Below, piece after piece: positions 18,175 through 28,301 of a stretch of DNA of 64,000 nt; position 1 is the stretch's first letter, and each line of letters starts with the position of its first letter. This stretch comes from Pediococcus acidilactici DSM 20284 (lineage in GTDB: Bacteria > Bacillota > Bacilli > Lactobacillales > Lactobacillaceae). The notes below the pieces were generated by a model that worked only from the letters and a program-made list of their open reading frames with translations, made no database searches and was not told the origin of the DNA. Where the stretch lies: contig NZ_GL397067.1 in assembly GCF_000146325.1 (NCBI RefSeq), forward strand, positions 598,126 to 662,125. Reading direction: 5' to 3'. The translations under genes and the position numbers were made by a program.

Positions 18175-18920
18175 TTTTGAACCTCCAAGTAATTTAGTTG
18201 CTGATCAGTTTTTAACCATTCTGGACATTCGTCAGCAATGATGGTTACGTCCTGTAAATCAGCAAACCTTGCAAAAGAAGTCTGATCAAATTTACTACAG
18301 TCTGCCAAAACATATGCGTCCCGACTTTGTTCAATTGCCGTGGATTTAATTTGCGCTTCCTGAATGTCCGGAGTGGTTAACCCTTGAACACGGTCGATTC
18401 CGTTCGTTCCCATAAAGCAGCGGTCAAAACGGAAAGTACGCAACCGATCGACCACTTCAGCGCCGATTAACGCTCGGGTCTTGTTTTTTAGCTGTCCGCC
18501 AACTAAGTAAGTCTTTATATCAAAATCAGACAATAAGCTAGCAATCGATAAGCCATTCGTGACCACTAGCAAACCCTTGAGTTCCGCTAAATAAGCAATC
18601 ATTGAAGCGGTAGAAGTACCAGCGTCCAAAAAAATCACTTCGTTGTCTTGGACAAGCTCCGCGGCCCGTTTACCAATTTCATTCTTTTCTAGTAAGTTCA
18701 GTTTGGACTTTACTCGAAAATCAGTTTCATCTTGTAAATTGGTTTCTAAACGAGCTCCTCCATAAATCCTCTTCAACTTTCCGGCTGCTTCTAGGCGTTT
18801 TAAATCTCGCCGAACAGTGGAGATAGAAGCGTCGTTTTCTTGCATAATTTCATTAACCTTAACGAATTGACGTTCTTTTAACATTCGCAAAATGTTTTTC
18901 TCACGCAGTTCTGTAAGCAT
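18171..18920 (-). CDS. fruR: DeoR-family repressor of the fructose operon
   Basis: This transcriptional repressor most likely senses fructose-1-phosphate and controls its own operon. The 249-residue product has an N-terminal winged helix-turn-helix of the DeoR type (VNEIMQENDASISTVRRDL) and a sugar-phosphate-binding DeoR C domain (FLDAGTSTASMIAYL, GAEVVDRLRTFRFD, FMGTNGID). I chose the ATG at 18918-18920 (MLTELREKNIL) with GGGAG 9 nt upstream; a longer frame to 18953 runs into the -10 region. It is first in fruR-fruK-fruA, and phased repeats lie directly upstream. Confidence 0.94.
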   Translation of the reverse strand: MLTELREKNILRMLKERQFVKVNEIMQENDASISTVRRDLKRLEAAGKLKRIYGGARLETNLQDETDFRVKSKLNLLEKNEIGKRAAELVQDNEVIFLDAGTSTASMIAYLAELKGLLVVTNGLSIASLLSDFDIKTYLVGGQLKNKTRALIGAEVVDRLRTFRFDRCFMGTNGIDRVQGLTTPDIQEAQIKSTAIEQSRDAYVLADCSKFDQTSFARFADLQDVTIIADECPEWLKTDQQLNYLEVQK

Positions 18921-18940
18921 TTTCATCAACTCCCTAAAAG

Positions 18941-18969
18941 AATATATCACCATTCTTCGCCAAAATCAA
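18941..18969 (-). promoter_or_regulatory. Promoter of the fru operon
   Basis: On the minus strand TTGATT, a 17-nt spacer and TATATT form a sigma-A-type promoter, with TG one base before the -10 (extended -10). The -35 overlaps the first of the phased repeats. The predicted transcript start is only about 15 nt from the fruR ATG, giving a very short leader. Confidence 0.65.
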
Positions 18970-19015
18970 TCAAAATTGTTCAAAATAATTCATTTTTGTT
19001 CAAAAAGATTCAAAC
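18966..19015 (-). promoter_or_regulatory. Phased operator repeats upstream of fruR
   Basis: Read on the plus strand, five (A/T)TCA cores begin at 18969, 18979, 18989, 18999 and 19009, exactly 10 bp apart; three have the longer form TTCAAA (18979, 18999, 19009). They sit on and just upstream of the fru -35. This spacing places a repressor on one face of the helix, so I infer FruR binding sites. Confidence 0.6.
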
Positions 19016-19167
19016 GAGCGTGGATTTTTATATTTACATCTTCTGGTATCGGGTCCTTTACAAAGTTACGCGCAAAAAAGTGACCCGGGAAAACTAAAAA
19101 ATCCTTTTTTAGGGTGAAACTATAAAAAAATTTAACGAGTTGCCTTTAATAGCGTCAACAGTCAACC

Positions 19168-19252
19168 CGTTCCGCTTAACAAAAAACGACCATATGCCAA
19201 TTTAGGCATAATAGTCGTTTATTAGTTAAGACGCACAAGCTAGCCGTCTTTT
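19168..19252 (+). repeat. Diverged copy of an intergenic repeat with terminator hairpin
   Basis: This 85-bp block aligns, after reverse complement, with 46941-47027: both share CGTTCCGCTTAAC/GGTTCCGCTTAAC, an A-run, a long hairpin around ATGCC/GGCAT, then AGTTAA and a (G/C)ACTTTT-like end. The hairpin arms differ between the copies (CGAC/GTCG versus TTGAC/GTCAA) yet still pair, which argues that the structure is kept. Confidence 0.6.
19181..19220 (-). terminator. Rho-independent terminator after the 19278-20330 permease gene
   Basis: On the minus strand AAACGACTATTATGCC pairs with GGCATATGGTCGTTT and is followed by T6. It is the hairpin core of the repeat copy described at 19168-19252. Confidence 0.8.
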
Positions 19253-19277
19253 ATTTTCCATAAACTATTAGTTTAAA

Positions 19278-20330
19278 TTATTCAAATTCCTCTTCAATAG
19301 CTTCTTTGGGATTCTTTGGCCGGCGTCTTTTGATCTTAATTCCTAACAGATCAATAAAGAAGGCCACCGTAGGAATTCCCACGATTAACCCCCACGTTCC
19401 AATCATCTTTGCGCCAATGATTAGCGTGATGAAGGTGACAAACACTGGTAAATCCGTGGCTCCCGCCATTAGTCGAGGATGTAGGAAATACGATTCGAAA
19501 AAGTGGATTACCGCCACTAACGCTAACACTTCGACTACTGAAACCAATCCATTAGCCGAAAAAGCCACAATACTCAACGGAATTAGGGAGATTAACACCC
19601 CCGCGACCGGTATCAAGCCTAAAACAAAAACAATGATGGCCATTAACAAGAGTTTAGGAATCCCAATTATCCATAAACCAATCACCATCAGTCCGGTATT
19701 AATGCTACAAATGATTAGCTGCGTCTCAATCACGGTTCCTAAAATTAAGACGTACTTTCGTAACAAATAATATACAAGGTTAAATAGCCCTTGGTAACGG
19801 CTATGTAAAATTGCGTGTCCAAACTCCCGTAAGTGGTTGTAAGTTAAGTTGAAAACTAAGCTTAAGAATAACGCAATCATCACGTGCTCAGCCGCAATCC
19901 CAATCCGGCCTAATTGGTTCAATCCCGACATAGCAAGGTGCTGGCTGCCCTTAACCGCCGTGGTGTTTTTTGCAATTTCATTAATGATTCCTTGAAAATA
20001 TTTGTTATTAAAAGCATCGCTGTTAATCGCTTGCCCAATCAACGCGGGGATCCCCTTTAATTGGTCATAAAGCATTGAAGCGGTGAAAGAAAATACCACG
20101 GCCGCAAACGCTAACAATACCGAGTAAAAAATCAAGGTACCGAGCGGTTGATTGACATGCAGATACTTTCGAATATTTTTAATACCCACGTGGGCAACAA
20201 ACGAGAAAATGACAATCAGCAAAATTTGCGACATAAACCCGCGTAAAAGATACACAATTAATAGCAGAGCCGCCAACGTTGTCCAGAGTTGTACCGACTT
20301 CTTTTGCCAAATCCTTACTAAAACGTCCAT
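19278..20330 (-). CDS. AI-2E family transporter (PerM/YdbI-like)
   Basis: This is a polytopic membrane protein of the AI-2 exporter superfamily (UPF0118). The transported substrate is unknown; family members include AI-2 exporters and Na+/H+ antiporter-like proteins. The 350-residue protein has about eight membrane segments, with a large extracytoplasmic loop near residues 85-150, the typical late segment FVLGLIPVAGVLISLIPL and a charged KRRRPKNPKEAIEEEFE tail. It stands alone between two terminators. A paralogue is at 50231-51376. Confidence 0.88.
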   Translation of the reverse strand: MDVLVRIWQKKSVQLWTTLAALLLIVYLLRGFMSQILLIVIFSFVAHVGIKNIRKYLHVNQPLGTLIFYSVLLAFAAVVFSFTASMLYDQLKGIPALIGQAINSDAFNNKYFQGIINEIAKNTTAVKGSQHLAMSGLNQLGRIGIAAEHVMIALFLSLVFNLTYNHLREFGHAILHSRYQGLFNLVYYLLRKYVLILGTVIETQLIICSINTGLMVIGLWIIGIPKLLLMAIIVFVLGLIPVAGVLISLIPLSIVAFSANGLVSVVEVLALVAVIHFFESYFLHPRLMAGATDLPVFVTFITLIIGAKMIGTWGLIVGIPTVAFFIDLLGIKIKRRRPKNPKEAIEEEFE

Positions 20331-20352
20331 TATTTTCCTCCAGTTATATCTT

Positions 20353-20391
20353 AAAGGGCCTGCACAAATTATAATCTGTTGCAGGCCCTTT
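20353..20391 (-). terminator. Hairpin terminator after prs
   Basis: AAAGGGCCTGCA and TGCAGGCCCTTT form a perfect 12-bp stem. On the minus strand the following T-tract is weak (TTTAAGATAT), so termination may be partial. Confidence 0.7.
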
Positions 20392-20426
20392 TGGGAAATA
20401 TTTATTAATATTTAATGGTTATTTAA

Positions 20427-21401
20427 TTAGTTTTTGCTTTTAAATAGCGGTGCGAGCGGTTCGTTGTTGTAAATCATCTTGATTGCGTTCCCTAATAAAG
20501 GTCCCACTGATAATTCGACTAACTTTTCAAAGCGCTTCTCCTCACCAATCCTAATGGAGTCGGTAACGATCACTTTAGATAGCTTGGAAGCTTGTAAAAT
20601 TTGGGGTGCGTTCCGCGAAAAGATTGCGTGGGTAGCTGCACCATAAATTTCAGTAGCACCAGCATTATGCAAAGCTTCGGCCGAAATTGTCAGCCGGGTT
20701 CCCGTATCAATCATATCGTCGATCACTAAGGCAACTTTTCCTTTAACGTCACCGATGATCTCCGTAGGAATTTCGTTGAGGTTTTCCGCCGATTCTTCGT
20801 TACGGTTATCAATAATCGCAATCGGAGTTCCTAATAATTCCGCCATGTTCCGTGCCCGAGAGACACTCGCGTGGTCTGGAGAAACGACCACGAGGTTTTC
20901 AGAATCAAAATTATGTTCTTGGAAATAGCTTGCTAACAAAGGCGCCGCCGCCAAATGGTCGACTGGAACATCAAAGAATCCTTGGATCTGCGGAGCATGC
21001 AAATCTAGAGTCAACACCCGCGTAATGTCATCATCTTCCAACAAATTAGCGATTAATTTTGCCGTAATGGGTTCCCGTGAACGAGCCTTGCGATCTTGAC
21101 GGGAATAGCCGTAGTAAGGAATCACTACGTTGATCTGCCGAGCACTTGCCCGCCGTAATGCATCAACCATGATTAACAGCTCCATCAAAGAATCGTTAAT
21201 CGGATCCGAAATTGATTGAATCACGTACACTTCCGCTCCCCGAATACTTTCTTCGATGTTAACCTGAATTTCTCCGTCGCTGAATTGCTTAATGGTTGCC
21301 TTTCCTAATGGAATTCCTACTTCGTTTGCAATTTTTTCTGCTAACGCCCGATTCGAATTTAAAGAGAATATTTTCATTCTTCTTTTTGCTTTGCTTTCCA
21401 C
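20427..21401 (-). CDS. prs: Ribose-phosphate pyrophosphokinase
   Basis: This enzyme makes PRPP from ribose-5-phosphate and ATP for purine, pyrimidine, histidine, tryptophan and NAD synthesis. The 324-residue product has [29 protein letters not shown], the metal/PRPP signature [20 protein letters not shown] and the PRPP loop [14 protein letters not shown]. The start is a GTG at 21399-21401 with GGAGG 7 nt upstream. It is monocistronic, with a promoter at 21431-21460. Confidence 0.97.
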   Translation of the reverse strand: MESKAKRRMKIFSLNSNRALAEKIANEVGIPLGKATIKQFSDGEIQVNIEESIRGAEVYVIQSISDPINDSLMELLIMVDALRRASARQINVVIPYYGYSRQDRKARSREPITAKLIANLLEDDDITRVLTLDLHAPQIQGFFDVPVDHLAAAPLLASYFQEHNFDSENLVVVSPDHASVSRARNMAELLGTPIAIIDNRNEESAENLNEIPTEIIGDVKGKVALVIDDMIDTGTRLTISAEALHNAGATEIYGAATHAIFSRNAPQILQASKLSKVIVTDSIRIGEEKRFEKLVELSVGPLLGNAIKMIYNNEPLAPLFKSKN

Positions 21402-21430
21402 GGCTAAACCTCCAATTTTTATCTACCGCT

Positions 21431-21460
21431 ATTATAGCCATCTTTAGTTATCAACTTCAA
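21431..21460 (-). promoter_or_regulatory. Promoter of prs
   Basis: On the minus strand TTGAAG, an 18-nt spacer and TATAAT lie 30 nt before the prs start, just after the recD2 stop. Confidence 0.65.
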
Positions 21461-21467
21461 CAAATAC

Positions 21468-23978
21468 TTAAAGAAAATCCCGGGGAGTCACCCCGTCCAT
21501 CCCAATCATCGGATCGATTTTTCCGGTTTCTACCAGTTGTTTAGTCAAAAGAGTTGGTTCATCCCCGCTAGTTGCGAAAGTTTCCGTAACTTCTGGCTTT
21601 GTAAGGATCGACTTACGCTGAGGTTCCCCTGCTTCGCTTTTTTCCGAAGTCGTTTTGGGTTCAGACTTTTCTGCAATTGGCTTTTCCGTTATGGCAATTT
21701 CCGGATTAAGTCGCTTAACTAAGCCAGTTTGCCGGTTAGCCGATTCGTTTTGTACAGCCCGTTGGTAAGCTTCTACCTCACCTAGTAAAATGATGGAGTC
21801 TGACGCCCGGGTTAACCCCGTATACAAAAGGTTGCGCTGTAACATCCGGTAATACTGGCGTACCATCGGTAAAATCACCACCGGAAACTCGCTTCCTTGC
21901 GATTTATGAATCGAAACGCAGTAAGCTAACGTCAACTGGTTTAGATCATTTTTTCCATAGGTAACCTCGTTGCCATCATAATCAACAATTAACTGTGCGT
22001 GACCCTTTCCCGCTTTTTCGGTAACTATTCCAGTTATTTCCCCGATATCCCCGTTAAAAATATTATTTTCAGGTGCGTTAACTAACTGTAAAACTTTATC
22101 ACCAATCCGAAATTGCTGGTGATTTGCTTCTAAATATTTAGGGTGATCAGTTTGCGGGGGGTTAAGCACCCGTTGCAAATGACGATTGATTTCATCGATC
22201 CCTGCGGCTCCGCGGTACATTGGCGCTAAAACTTGGAGGTCGTTTTTAGACAGTCCCCGAGCCACCGCGCGTTCCGCAATTTGATCGATTGCATCCGCAA
22301 CTTGGTAAGCACTCGTCTTAATAAACGATTTGTCAGGACGATTTTGGGTAAAATCATCCGGCATTTCTCCGTTTTGAATGCTGTGCGCCATTTGGATAAT
22401 TGAAGAATCCTGCTCTTGCCGATAAATTTTAGTTAATGAAATTGTTGGAATTTTTTGACTACGAATCAAGTCACTAAAAACTTGTCCCGGTCCTACCGAC
22501 GGTAACTGGTCCTTATCACCAACTAACACAACTTGCATTTCGGCGTTAATCGCTGAAATCAAGGTATTGAACAGCCCCGTATCCACCATGGACATTTCGT
22601 CCACCACGAGAAGTTCTCCCCGTAATTCTTGGATTTGTTCGTCGTGTAAATCGTCATTCCCGTTCAAGCCCAATAAACGATGGATGGTTTTAGCGGGAAC
22701 ACCGGTAACTTCACTCAACCGCTTTGCAGCCCGACCAGTGGGAGCAGCCAGTTGAATGGGATAATCCTGGTCCGGATTGGCGTTGGGATCAAGATCTAGA
22801 TCGTGCAGTTCCGCAAAACTATTAATTAGTCCCTTTACAATGGTGGTTTTACCAGTACCAGGCCCCCCAGTAATAATGGTAATTCCGTGAGACAGCGCCA
22901 TTCTAATTGCGTTATTTTGAGTTTCGTCATACTCGAGCGCAAGATGTTCTTCCGCGCGTTTAATTGCCCGGTCAACCGCTTTTTCGTTAACCTTAGGAGG
23001 ATTCTTAAGCAGATGCTGGAGCTGGTAGCCAATCGCTTCTTCTGCTTGGTAAAGCCATTTTAAATAGATTTGGCCGTTTTCTCCAACCACCCGTCCTTGT
23101 TTACCCAACTCAAGTACTTGTTCAGCAATCTTTTCAGCATTAATTTCGTTTCCCAATAGTTGCTGTGCCCTTTGCAGCATTATTTCCGCAACCATGTAAG
23201 TATCTCCGGTGCTGTTACACCACTCTTGAATCGTGGCTAAAATACCGCTTTGCAAGCGTCCTGGAAAATCAACCGGAAAATTTAGCTGCTGGCCAATTGC
23301 GTCGACACGCTTAAATCCAATATTTTCGATGTCATTAGCTAACTGATACGGATTTTCTTCGATAATTTTCAAGGTATCTTCGCGATATTTTGCAATTACG
23401 TTATCGGCGGTTTTGCCTGAAATTCCCAAATCCGCGAGTTTGATCAGGATCTTCTCCATCCCATTGGATTCAGCTAGCACCGTTTCAATCACGTCCGCCT
23501 GCGCGCTTGATAATCCGATATCCCTAAGCACCTGGGCATTATCCTTAATTACGTCAATGGCGTCCATCCCCAGTTGTTTAACAATCTTTTCAGCAGTTTT
23601 CTTTCCAATTCCCTTAAATTGCGAGCCCGCAAAATATTCAACTAACCCTTCCTTAGTATCTGGTCCTAACCGACTAGCCTGGCTTAATTGAATCTGGGTT
23701 CCGTACTTGGGGTGTTCCACCAATTTGCCCTTAAATTGGTACTTAGCTCCCTCCTGAACTTCCGCCATGTTGCCAGTTACCACAATTTGGGGTTCCTTCC
23801 AATCAAAGTCTTGATCAACCACGTCAATCAAAACCACCTTAAATAAACTAGTGGGACTTTCAAAAAAGACGGCGTTAACCGTCCCAGTTAACTCCACCAT
23901 TTTATTCATGGAAGTTGCTTTTTTTGGAGGTGCTGCTGAACCTTCATCACCAAAAAGGTTTAGTTTCTCAAATGCCAT
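21468..23978 (-). CDS. recD2: ATP-dependent RecD2-like DNA helicase
   Basis: This superfamily 1B 5'-to-3' DNA helicase acts in DNA repair and replication fork maintenance without RecBC. The 836-residue protein has an N-terminal OB-like region, helix-hairpin-helix repeats (FKGIGKKTAEKIVKQLG), helicase motif I (TGGPGTGKTT), motif II (LLVVDEMSMVD), motif III (LVGDKDQLPSVGPG) and motif VI (CVSIHKSQGSEFPVV, GLTRAS). The C-terminal tail after about residue 745 is low-complexity and charged. The start overlaps the end of the TPR gene (TAATG). Confidence 0.95.
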   Translation of the reverse strand: MAFEKLNLFGDEGSAAPPKKATSMNKMVELTGTVNAVFFESPTSLFKVVLIDVVDQDFDWKEPQIVVTGNMAEVQEGAKYQFKGKLVEHPKYGTQIQLSQASRLGPDTKEGLVEYFAGSQFKGIGKKTAEKIVKQLGMDAIDVIKDNAQVLRDIGLSSAQADVIETVLAESNGMEKILIKLADLGISGKTADNVIAKYREDTLKIIEENPYQLANDIENIGFKRVDAIGQQLNFPVDFPGRLQSGILATIQEWCNSTGDTYMVAEIMLQRAQQLLGNEINAEKIAEQVLELGKQGRVVGENGQIYLKWLYQAEEAIGYQLQHLLKNPPKVNEKAVDRAIKRAEEHLALEYDETQNNAIRMALSHGITIITGGPGTGKTTIVKGLINSFAELHDLDLDPNANPDQDYPIQLAAPTGRAAKRLSEVTGVPAKTIHRLLGLNGNDDLHDEQIQELRGELLVVDEMSMVDTGLFNTLISAINAEMQVVLVGDKDQLPSVGPGQVFSDLIRSQKIPTISLTKIYRQEQDSSIIQMAHSIQNGEMPDDFTQNRPDKSFIKTSAYQVADAIDQIAERAVARGLSKNDLQVLAPMYRGAAGIDEINRHLQRVLNPPQTDHPKYLEANHQQFRIGDKVLQLVNAPENNIFNGDIGEITGIVTEKAGKGHAQLIVDYDGNEVTYGKNDLNQLTLAYCVSIHKSQGSEFPVVILPMVRQYYRMLQRNLLYTGLTRASDSIILLGEVEAYQRAVQNESANRQTGLVKRLNPEIAITEKPIAEKSEPKTTSEKSEAGEPQRKSILTKPEVTETFATSGDEPTLLTKQLVETGKIDPMIGMDGVTPRDFL

Positions 23979-24637
23979 TAATCTGCTTCCTTTGACGAAT
24001 GCAATAGTTTATCAATATCGACTAGGCGTTGCTTTGCTTTACTGAAAAATTCGGGATCAATTTGTTTAGCTTTGGCAAAGTAATCGTTATCTGGTTGCTG
24101 GGTCAAGGTCATTTCGACCACTCCCCGGTTAAATAATAATTTCGCAGTATTTTTATTTTTCAACGCCACGTCGTAATATTTTTGGGCCGCTTGAGCCTCT
24201 CCCATTGCTAAATTGATATCGCCCATTAATTCATTAGTCTCTGGATCTTGCTGATGCTGTTCTAGCGCAGTCAATGCAAAGGCAAAGGCTAGCTTATACT
24301 GACTTTGTGCGTAATACCCTTGGGCAATCATTAGGTTAGCGTCGTGCCGGTATTGAGAATCTTTAACAGTTTGAAATGTAGCGTTGGCCCGCTCATAAAG
24401 CCCTGTTGCGTAATAAACATTGCCGAGCCCGTAAGTAAGTAAATCTTGGCTAGGTTGATCACTAAAAAGCCCCCGTGCTTTAACTAGGAGTTCTTCAGCT
24501 TGATCAAAGCTTTGCTGTTTAACCAAAACCGTGGCTAAAGCATAATAGTTTTGGGCATTGTGTGGGTCTTGATCAATTTTTTGAATTAATTCGTGAACTA
24601 AATTTTGGTTTTCTTCATTTTCTTTTTTTTCCGTCAT
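23978..24637 (-). CDS. Tetratricopeptide repeat protein
   Basis: This 219-residue soluble protein is built of TPR-like helix pairs (for example NAQNYYALATVLVKQQSFDQ and YGLGNVYYATGLYERA), which normally mediate protein-protein contact. No signal peptide or catalytic motif is seen. It lies between the phosphatase gene (9 nt gap) and recD2 (1-nt overlap), the usual place of a YrrB-like TPR gene in Firmicutes. The partner is not known. Confidence 0.9.
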   Translation of the reverse strand: MTEKKENEENQNLVHELIQKIDQDPHNAQNYYALATVLVKQQSFDQAEELLVKARGLFSDQPSQDLLTYGLGNVYYATGLYERANATFQTVKDSQYRHDANLMIAQGYYAQSQYKLAFAFALTALEQHQQDPETNELMGDINLAMGEAQAAQKYYDVALKNKNTAKLLFNRGVVEMTLTQQPDNDYFAKAKQIDPEFFSKAKQRLVDIDKLLHSSKEAD

Positions 24638-24646
24638 CTTTTCACC

Positions 24647-25321
24647 TTAAATCACGTCTGTAGGATCTGTTTTTTTAGTTAAGTAGCTAGTATCGTTCCA
24701 GTCCAAGAGCCGGTACGTCTTTCCCTGATCACGGGTTTCTAGGATAGTGGTACTAGTGTTGGCGAGGCCGCCCCGTTTGCGTAAGTCGGGCAACGGAACC
24801 TCTAATAACGCGTTAATAATCGCGTTTAACGCGGCTCCGTGGCTTACAATAATTACCTGGTCATCGTCGCCAGGGTTGGATTCACAAATCCGTAAAATTG
24901 CTGGACGCATTCGTTCAATGAGGTGTTGGAAGGTCTCTCCCTTGATTCGGGCGGGGAAATAGCGTTCGGGGTGGTTACGAAAAGCATCCACTTCTTCAGC
25001 ATATTTCTTTTCAACGTCGACAAATTTCATTCCCTCCATCACACCTAAATCAAATTCCCGTAGACGACTGAGAATTGTTAAAGGGGTTGCGTGACCTTGC
25101 AATTCATCCAGTTCGTGTTGCAAGGTGGTGGCCGTCACCCGTGCCCGACGAAGCGGGCTAGCATATATGTGGCGGAACTGCTGGGGTGCTAAAAAAGCGG
25201 CTAATTGCTTAATTTCCGCGTAGCTTTCTTTTAAAAGGGGGGAGTCCCCCTTTGCTCCTTGATAACGCCCTTCTAAATTCCATTCGGTCTTTCCATGTCT
25301 TACAAAATATAATTTTGTCAA
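24647..25321 (-). CDS. Histidine phosphatase family protein (phosphoglycerate-mutase-like)
   Basis: This is a phosphatase or mutase of the histidine phosphatase superfamily. The catalytic motif LYFVRHGKTEWN, the YASPLRRARVTA segment and the later VSHGAALNAII are all present. I chose the TTG at 25319-25321 (MTKLYFVRHGK), the family's normal start, with AAAGGGA upstream; the longer frame from a GTG at 25354 has no ribosome binding site. The product is 224 residues. The substrate cannot be told, and no evidence points to the glycolytic mutase itself. Confidence 0.9.
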   Translation of the reverse strand: MTKLYFVRHGKTEWNLEGRYQGAKGDSPLLKESYAEIKQLAAFLAPQQFRHIYASPLRRARVTATTLQHELDELQGHATPLTILSRLREFDLGVMEGMKFVDVEKKYAEEVDAFRNHPERYFPARIKGETFQHLIERMRPAILRICESNPGDDDQVIIVSHGAALNAIINALLEVPLPDLRKRGGLANTSTTILETRDQGKTYRLLDWNDTSYLTKKTDPTDVI

Positions 25322-25411
25322 ATCTCTCGTCCCTTTATCAATGTGTTTACCCACTATTTTAACATTAAACGCTAGATTGGTAATAGTAACGCTAGCCTTT
25401 TAACGGCAAAG

Positions 25412-25442
25412 AAAAAGGCCGGGGAAATTTTCCCCCGACCCT
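25412..25442 (-). terminator. Rho-independent terminator after mnmA
   Basis: On the minus strand GGGTCGGGGGAAA pairs with TTTCCCCGGCC and is followed by TTTTTC. It separates mnmA from the phosphatase-TPR-recD2 genes. Confidence 0.8.
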
Positions 25443-25526
25443 ATTTGGTATTCTTTTTTAATTGTACTGAAAGTCGTCTTTGCTAAACTTGCGTTATCAA
25501 ACACGGAAAAATCAGCGAACCCTTTT

Positions 25527-26666
<1,140 letters not shown>

Positions 26667-26682
26667 TCACCATCATTTCTAG

Positions 26683-26698
26683 AGATTCTGGAGAATCT
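26683..26698. promoter_or_regulatory. Palindrome in the mnmA leader
   Basis: AGATTCTGGAGAATCT is a 16-bp near-perfect palindrome (7-bp arms, 2-nt centre), about 23 nt upstream of the mnmA start. It could be an operator or a short mRNA hairpin; nothing links it to a known regulator. Confidence 0.35.
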
Positions 26699-26786
26699 TA
26701 CGATTGAAGGTCGCAATAAATCCAGTAAATTACATTCTATAACAATCAATTCGGAAATTCCACCGTTAACAAAAAGTTAGTAAAAA

Positions 26787-27128
26787 TTATTCTTGCACGA
26801 GGACTTCCCGTTCCAATAGTTGGTCAATAATGAAATGGTATTGCTCCACTAAGGGTTGGTCCTGCTCGCGCTTAAAGATGTTTGCTTTTTGCATTCCGTT
26901 AGCGGTCACCGTACTCATTTTAAATGCTGAAAAATCAGGTTTAATCATTATTTTTAACTTAATGCCCTGGTTGTACGGCGAAGTAGCATCCAACGACCGT
27001 TCCAAAATAAAGGTTCCGTTATTTTTAGTAGTGAATCCTAAGTCAGTTAACGTATAACGCTTCAAGTTTTCGCTAAGCCGGTAAACGTGGGGGTCTCCGG
27101 CAATGGTAACTTCTTTAGTAAATGCCAT
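26787..27128 (-). CDS. DUF1831 domain protein
   Basis: This is a 113-residue conserved protein of lactobacilli of unknown function, recognised by the pattern HVYRLSENLKRYTLTDLGF and GTFILERSLD. No metal or nucleotide motif is seen. AAGGAG lies about 9 nt before ATG. It follows the cysteine desulfurase gene after 12 nt, and this pairing is common in Lactobacillaceae, so a role linked to sulfur transfer is possible but unproven. Confidence 0.85.
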   Translation of the reverse strand: MAFTKEVTIAGDPHVYRLSENLKRYTLTDLGFTTKNNGTFILERSLDATSPYNQGIKLKIMIKPDFSAFKMSTVTANGMQKANIFKREQDQPLVEQYHFIIDQLLEREVLVQE

Positions 27129-27140
27129 GCCTACATCTCC

Positions 27141-28301
27141 TTACTTTTGTTTTAGGTGCTTTAAACGCTCCTCAATGGCAATAATCTGCTCACACAAGTA
27201 GTCTACATCTTCCGTGGTGGTGTTTTTACCAAAGCTAATCCGGATTGATTCCCCGATGCGTGGTGAATCAGCTCCGTACATCGCCGTGAGTACGTGGGAA
27301 GGTTCCAAACTCCCCGCCGTGCAAGCTGAACCGCCGGAAATTGCAACTCCGGCCAAATCCAAATTGGTTTGCATCACGTAGGTAGACATCCCCTTCAACC
27401 AGATGTTAAAGACGTGTTGTAAATTATCTGGCGAAAGTGAGCCATTAATTGCAAAATCAACGTCGTGGTCTTTAAGCTGCTGAATAATTTGTTGCTTAAA
27501 ACCGGCGTAGCGTTTTTGTAAATCTGCTTTAGTCTGTTCATCCAGCAAACTTACCGCTTTAGCAAACCCCGCAAGGTTAGCAACGTTTTCCGTACCAGCC
27601 CGACGCTTATCTTCTTGTTCACCCCCGCGGATAAAACTATCAAAGTTAACTGCTTCATTTTTGTACAGAAAACCTGTCATTTTTGGTCCGTTGAGCTTGT
27701 GTGCCGAAGTGGACAAGAGGTCGATATGATCCCGCTTCACGTCAATATCTAACAACCCGTAAGCTTGAACCGCATCGGTATGGAAAACCGCCTGATGATC
27801 CTTTAAAATTTCACCAATTTCATGGATTGGCATCCGACTTCCCACTTCGTTGTTTCCCATCATGATGCTAACTAAGATGGTCTGATCGTTAAGAGCTTCT
27901 TTAAACTGGTCTAAGCTAATTACCCCGTCTTCGTTAACGTCTAAATAAACTACGTCAAAGCCCATTTCCTCTAAATGAGCCATCGGTTTTAGTACCGACG
28001 GATGTTCAATTTTAGTGGTAATGACCCGCTTACCAAGTTTACGGTTACGTAAAGCCACCTGCGTAATGGCGGTATTATTACTTTCGGTTCCGCCACTGGT
28101 AAAAATTATTTCATCATCGTTGGCATTAATACTTTGAGCGATTACGTGACGCGCTTCGTCCAACTGAGCCCGCGCTTGTCGACCAAAGCCATGTAAACTG
28201 GAGGCATTGCCCCAGTTATTCTTGAGTTGGTCAGCAATGACATCCACTACTTCAGGAGCAGTTGGTGTAGTCGCCGCGTTATCTAAATATACTTGTTTCA
28301 C
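27141..28301 (-). CDS. Cysteine desulfurase (NifS/IscS-like)
   Basis: This PLP enzyme releases sulfur from cysteine as a persulfide. The 386-residue product has the PLP lysine in STSAHKLNGPKM and the active cysteine in GGSACTAGSLEPSH; N-terminal VYLDNAATTP is typical of class V aminotransferase-fold desulfurases. The start is a GTG overlapping the mtnN stop (GTGA). In context with mnmA downstream it most likely feeds tRNA thiolation, possibly also Fe-S or other sulfur pathways. Confidence 0.95.
   Translation of the reverse strand: MKQVYLDNAATTPTAPEVVDVIADQLKNNWGNASSLHGFGRQARAQLDEARHVIAQSINANDDEIIFTSGGTESNNTAITQVALRNRKLGKRVITTKIEHPSVLKPMAHLEEMGFDVVYLDVNEDGVISLDQFKEALNDQTILVSIMMGNNEVGSRMPIHEIGEILKDHQAVFHTDAVQAYGLLDIDVKRDHIDLLSTSAHKLNGPKMTGFLYKNEAVNFDSFIRGGEQEDKRRAGTENVANLAGFAKAVSLLDEQTKADLQKRYAGFKQQIIQQLKDHDVDFAINGSLSPDNLQHVFNIWLKGMSTYVMQTNLDLAGVAISGGSACTAGSLEPSHVLTAMYGADSPRIGESIRISFGKNTTTEDVDYLCEQIIAIEERLKHLKQK

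Larger units (their letters stand above)
18921..19277. other. Intergenic region between fruR and the permease gene
   Basis: This 357-base stretch holds the fru promoter and operator (18941-19015), about 150 bases with no recognised signal, and a diverged intergenic repeat copy with a terminator (19168-19252). No supported open reading frame was seen. Confidence 0.7.

Noticed and set aside
18921..19277. Catabolite-responsive (cre) site before the fru operon
   Set aside because: I searched by eye for the TGWAAACGNTNWCA pattern and found no acceptable match; only the TTCA array is present.
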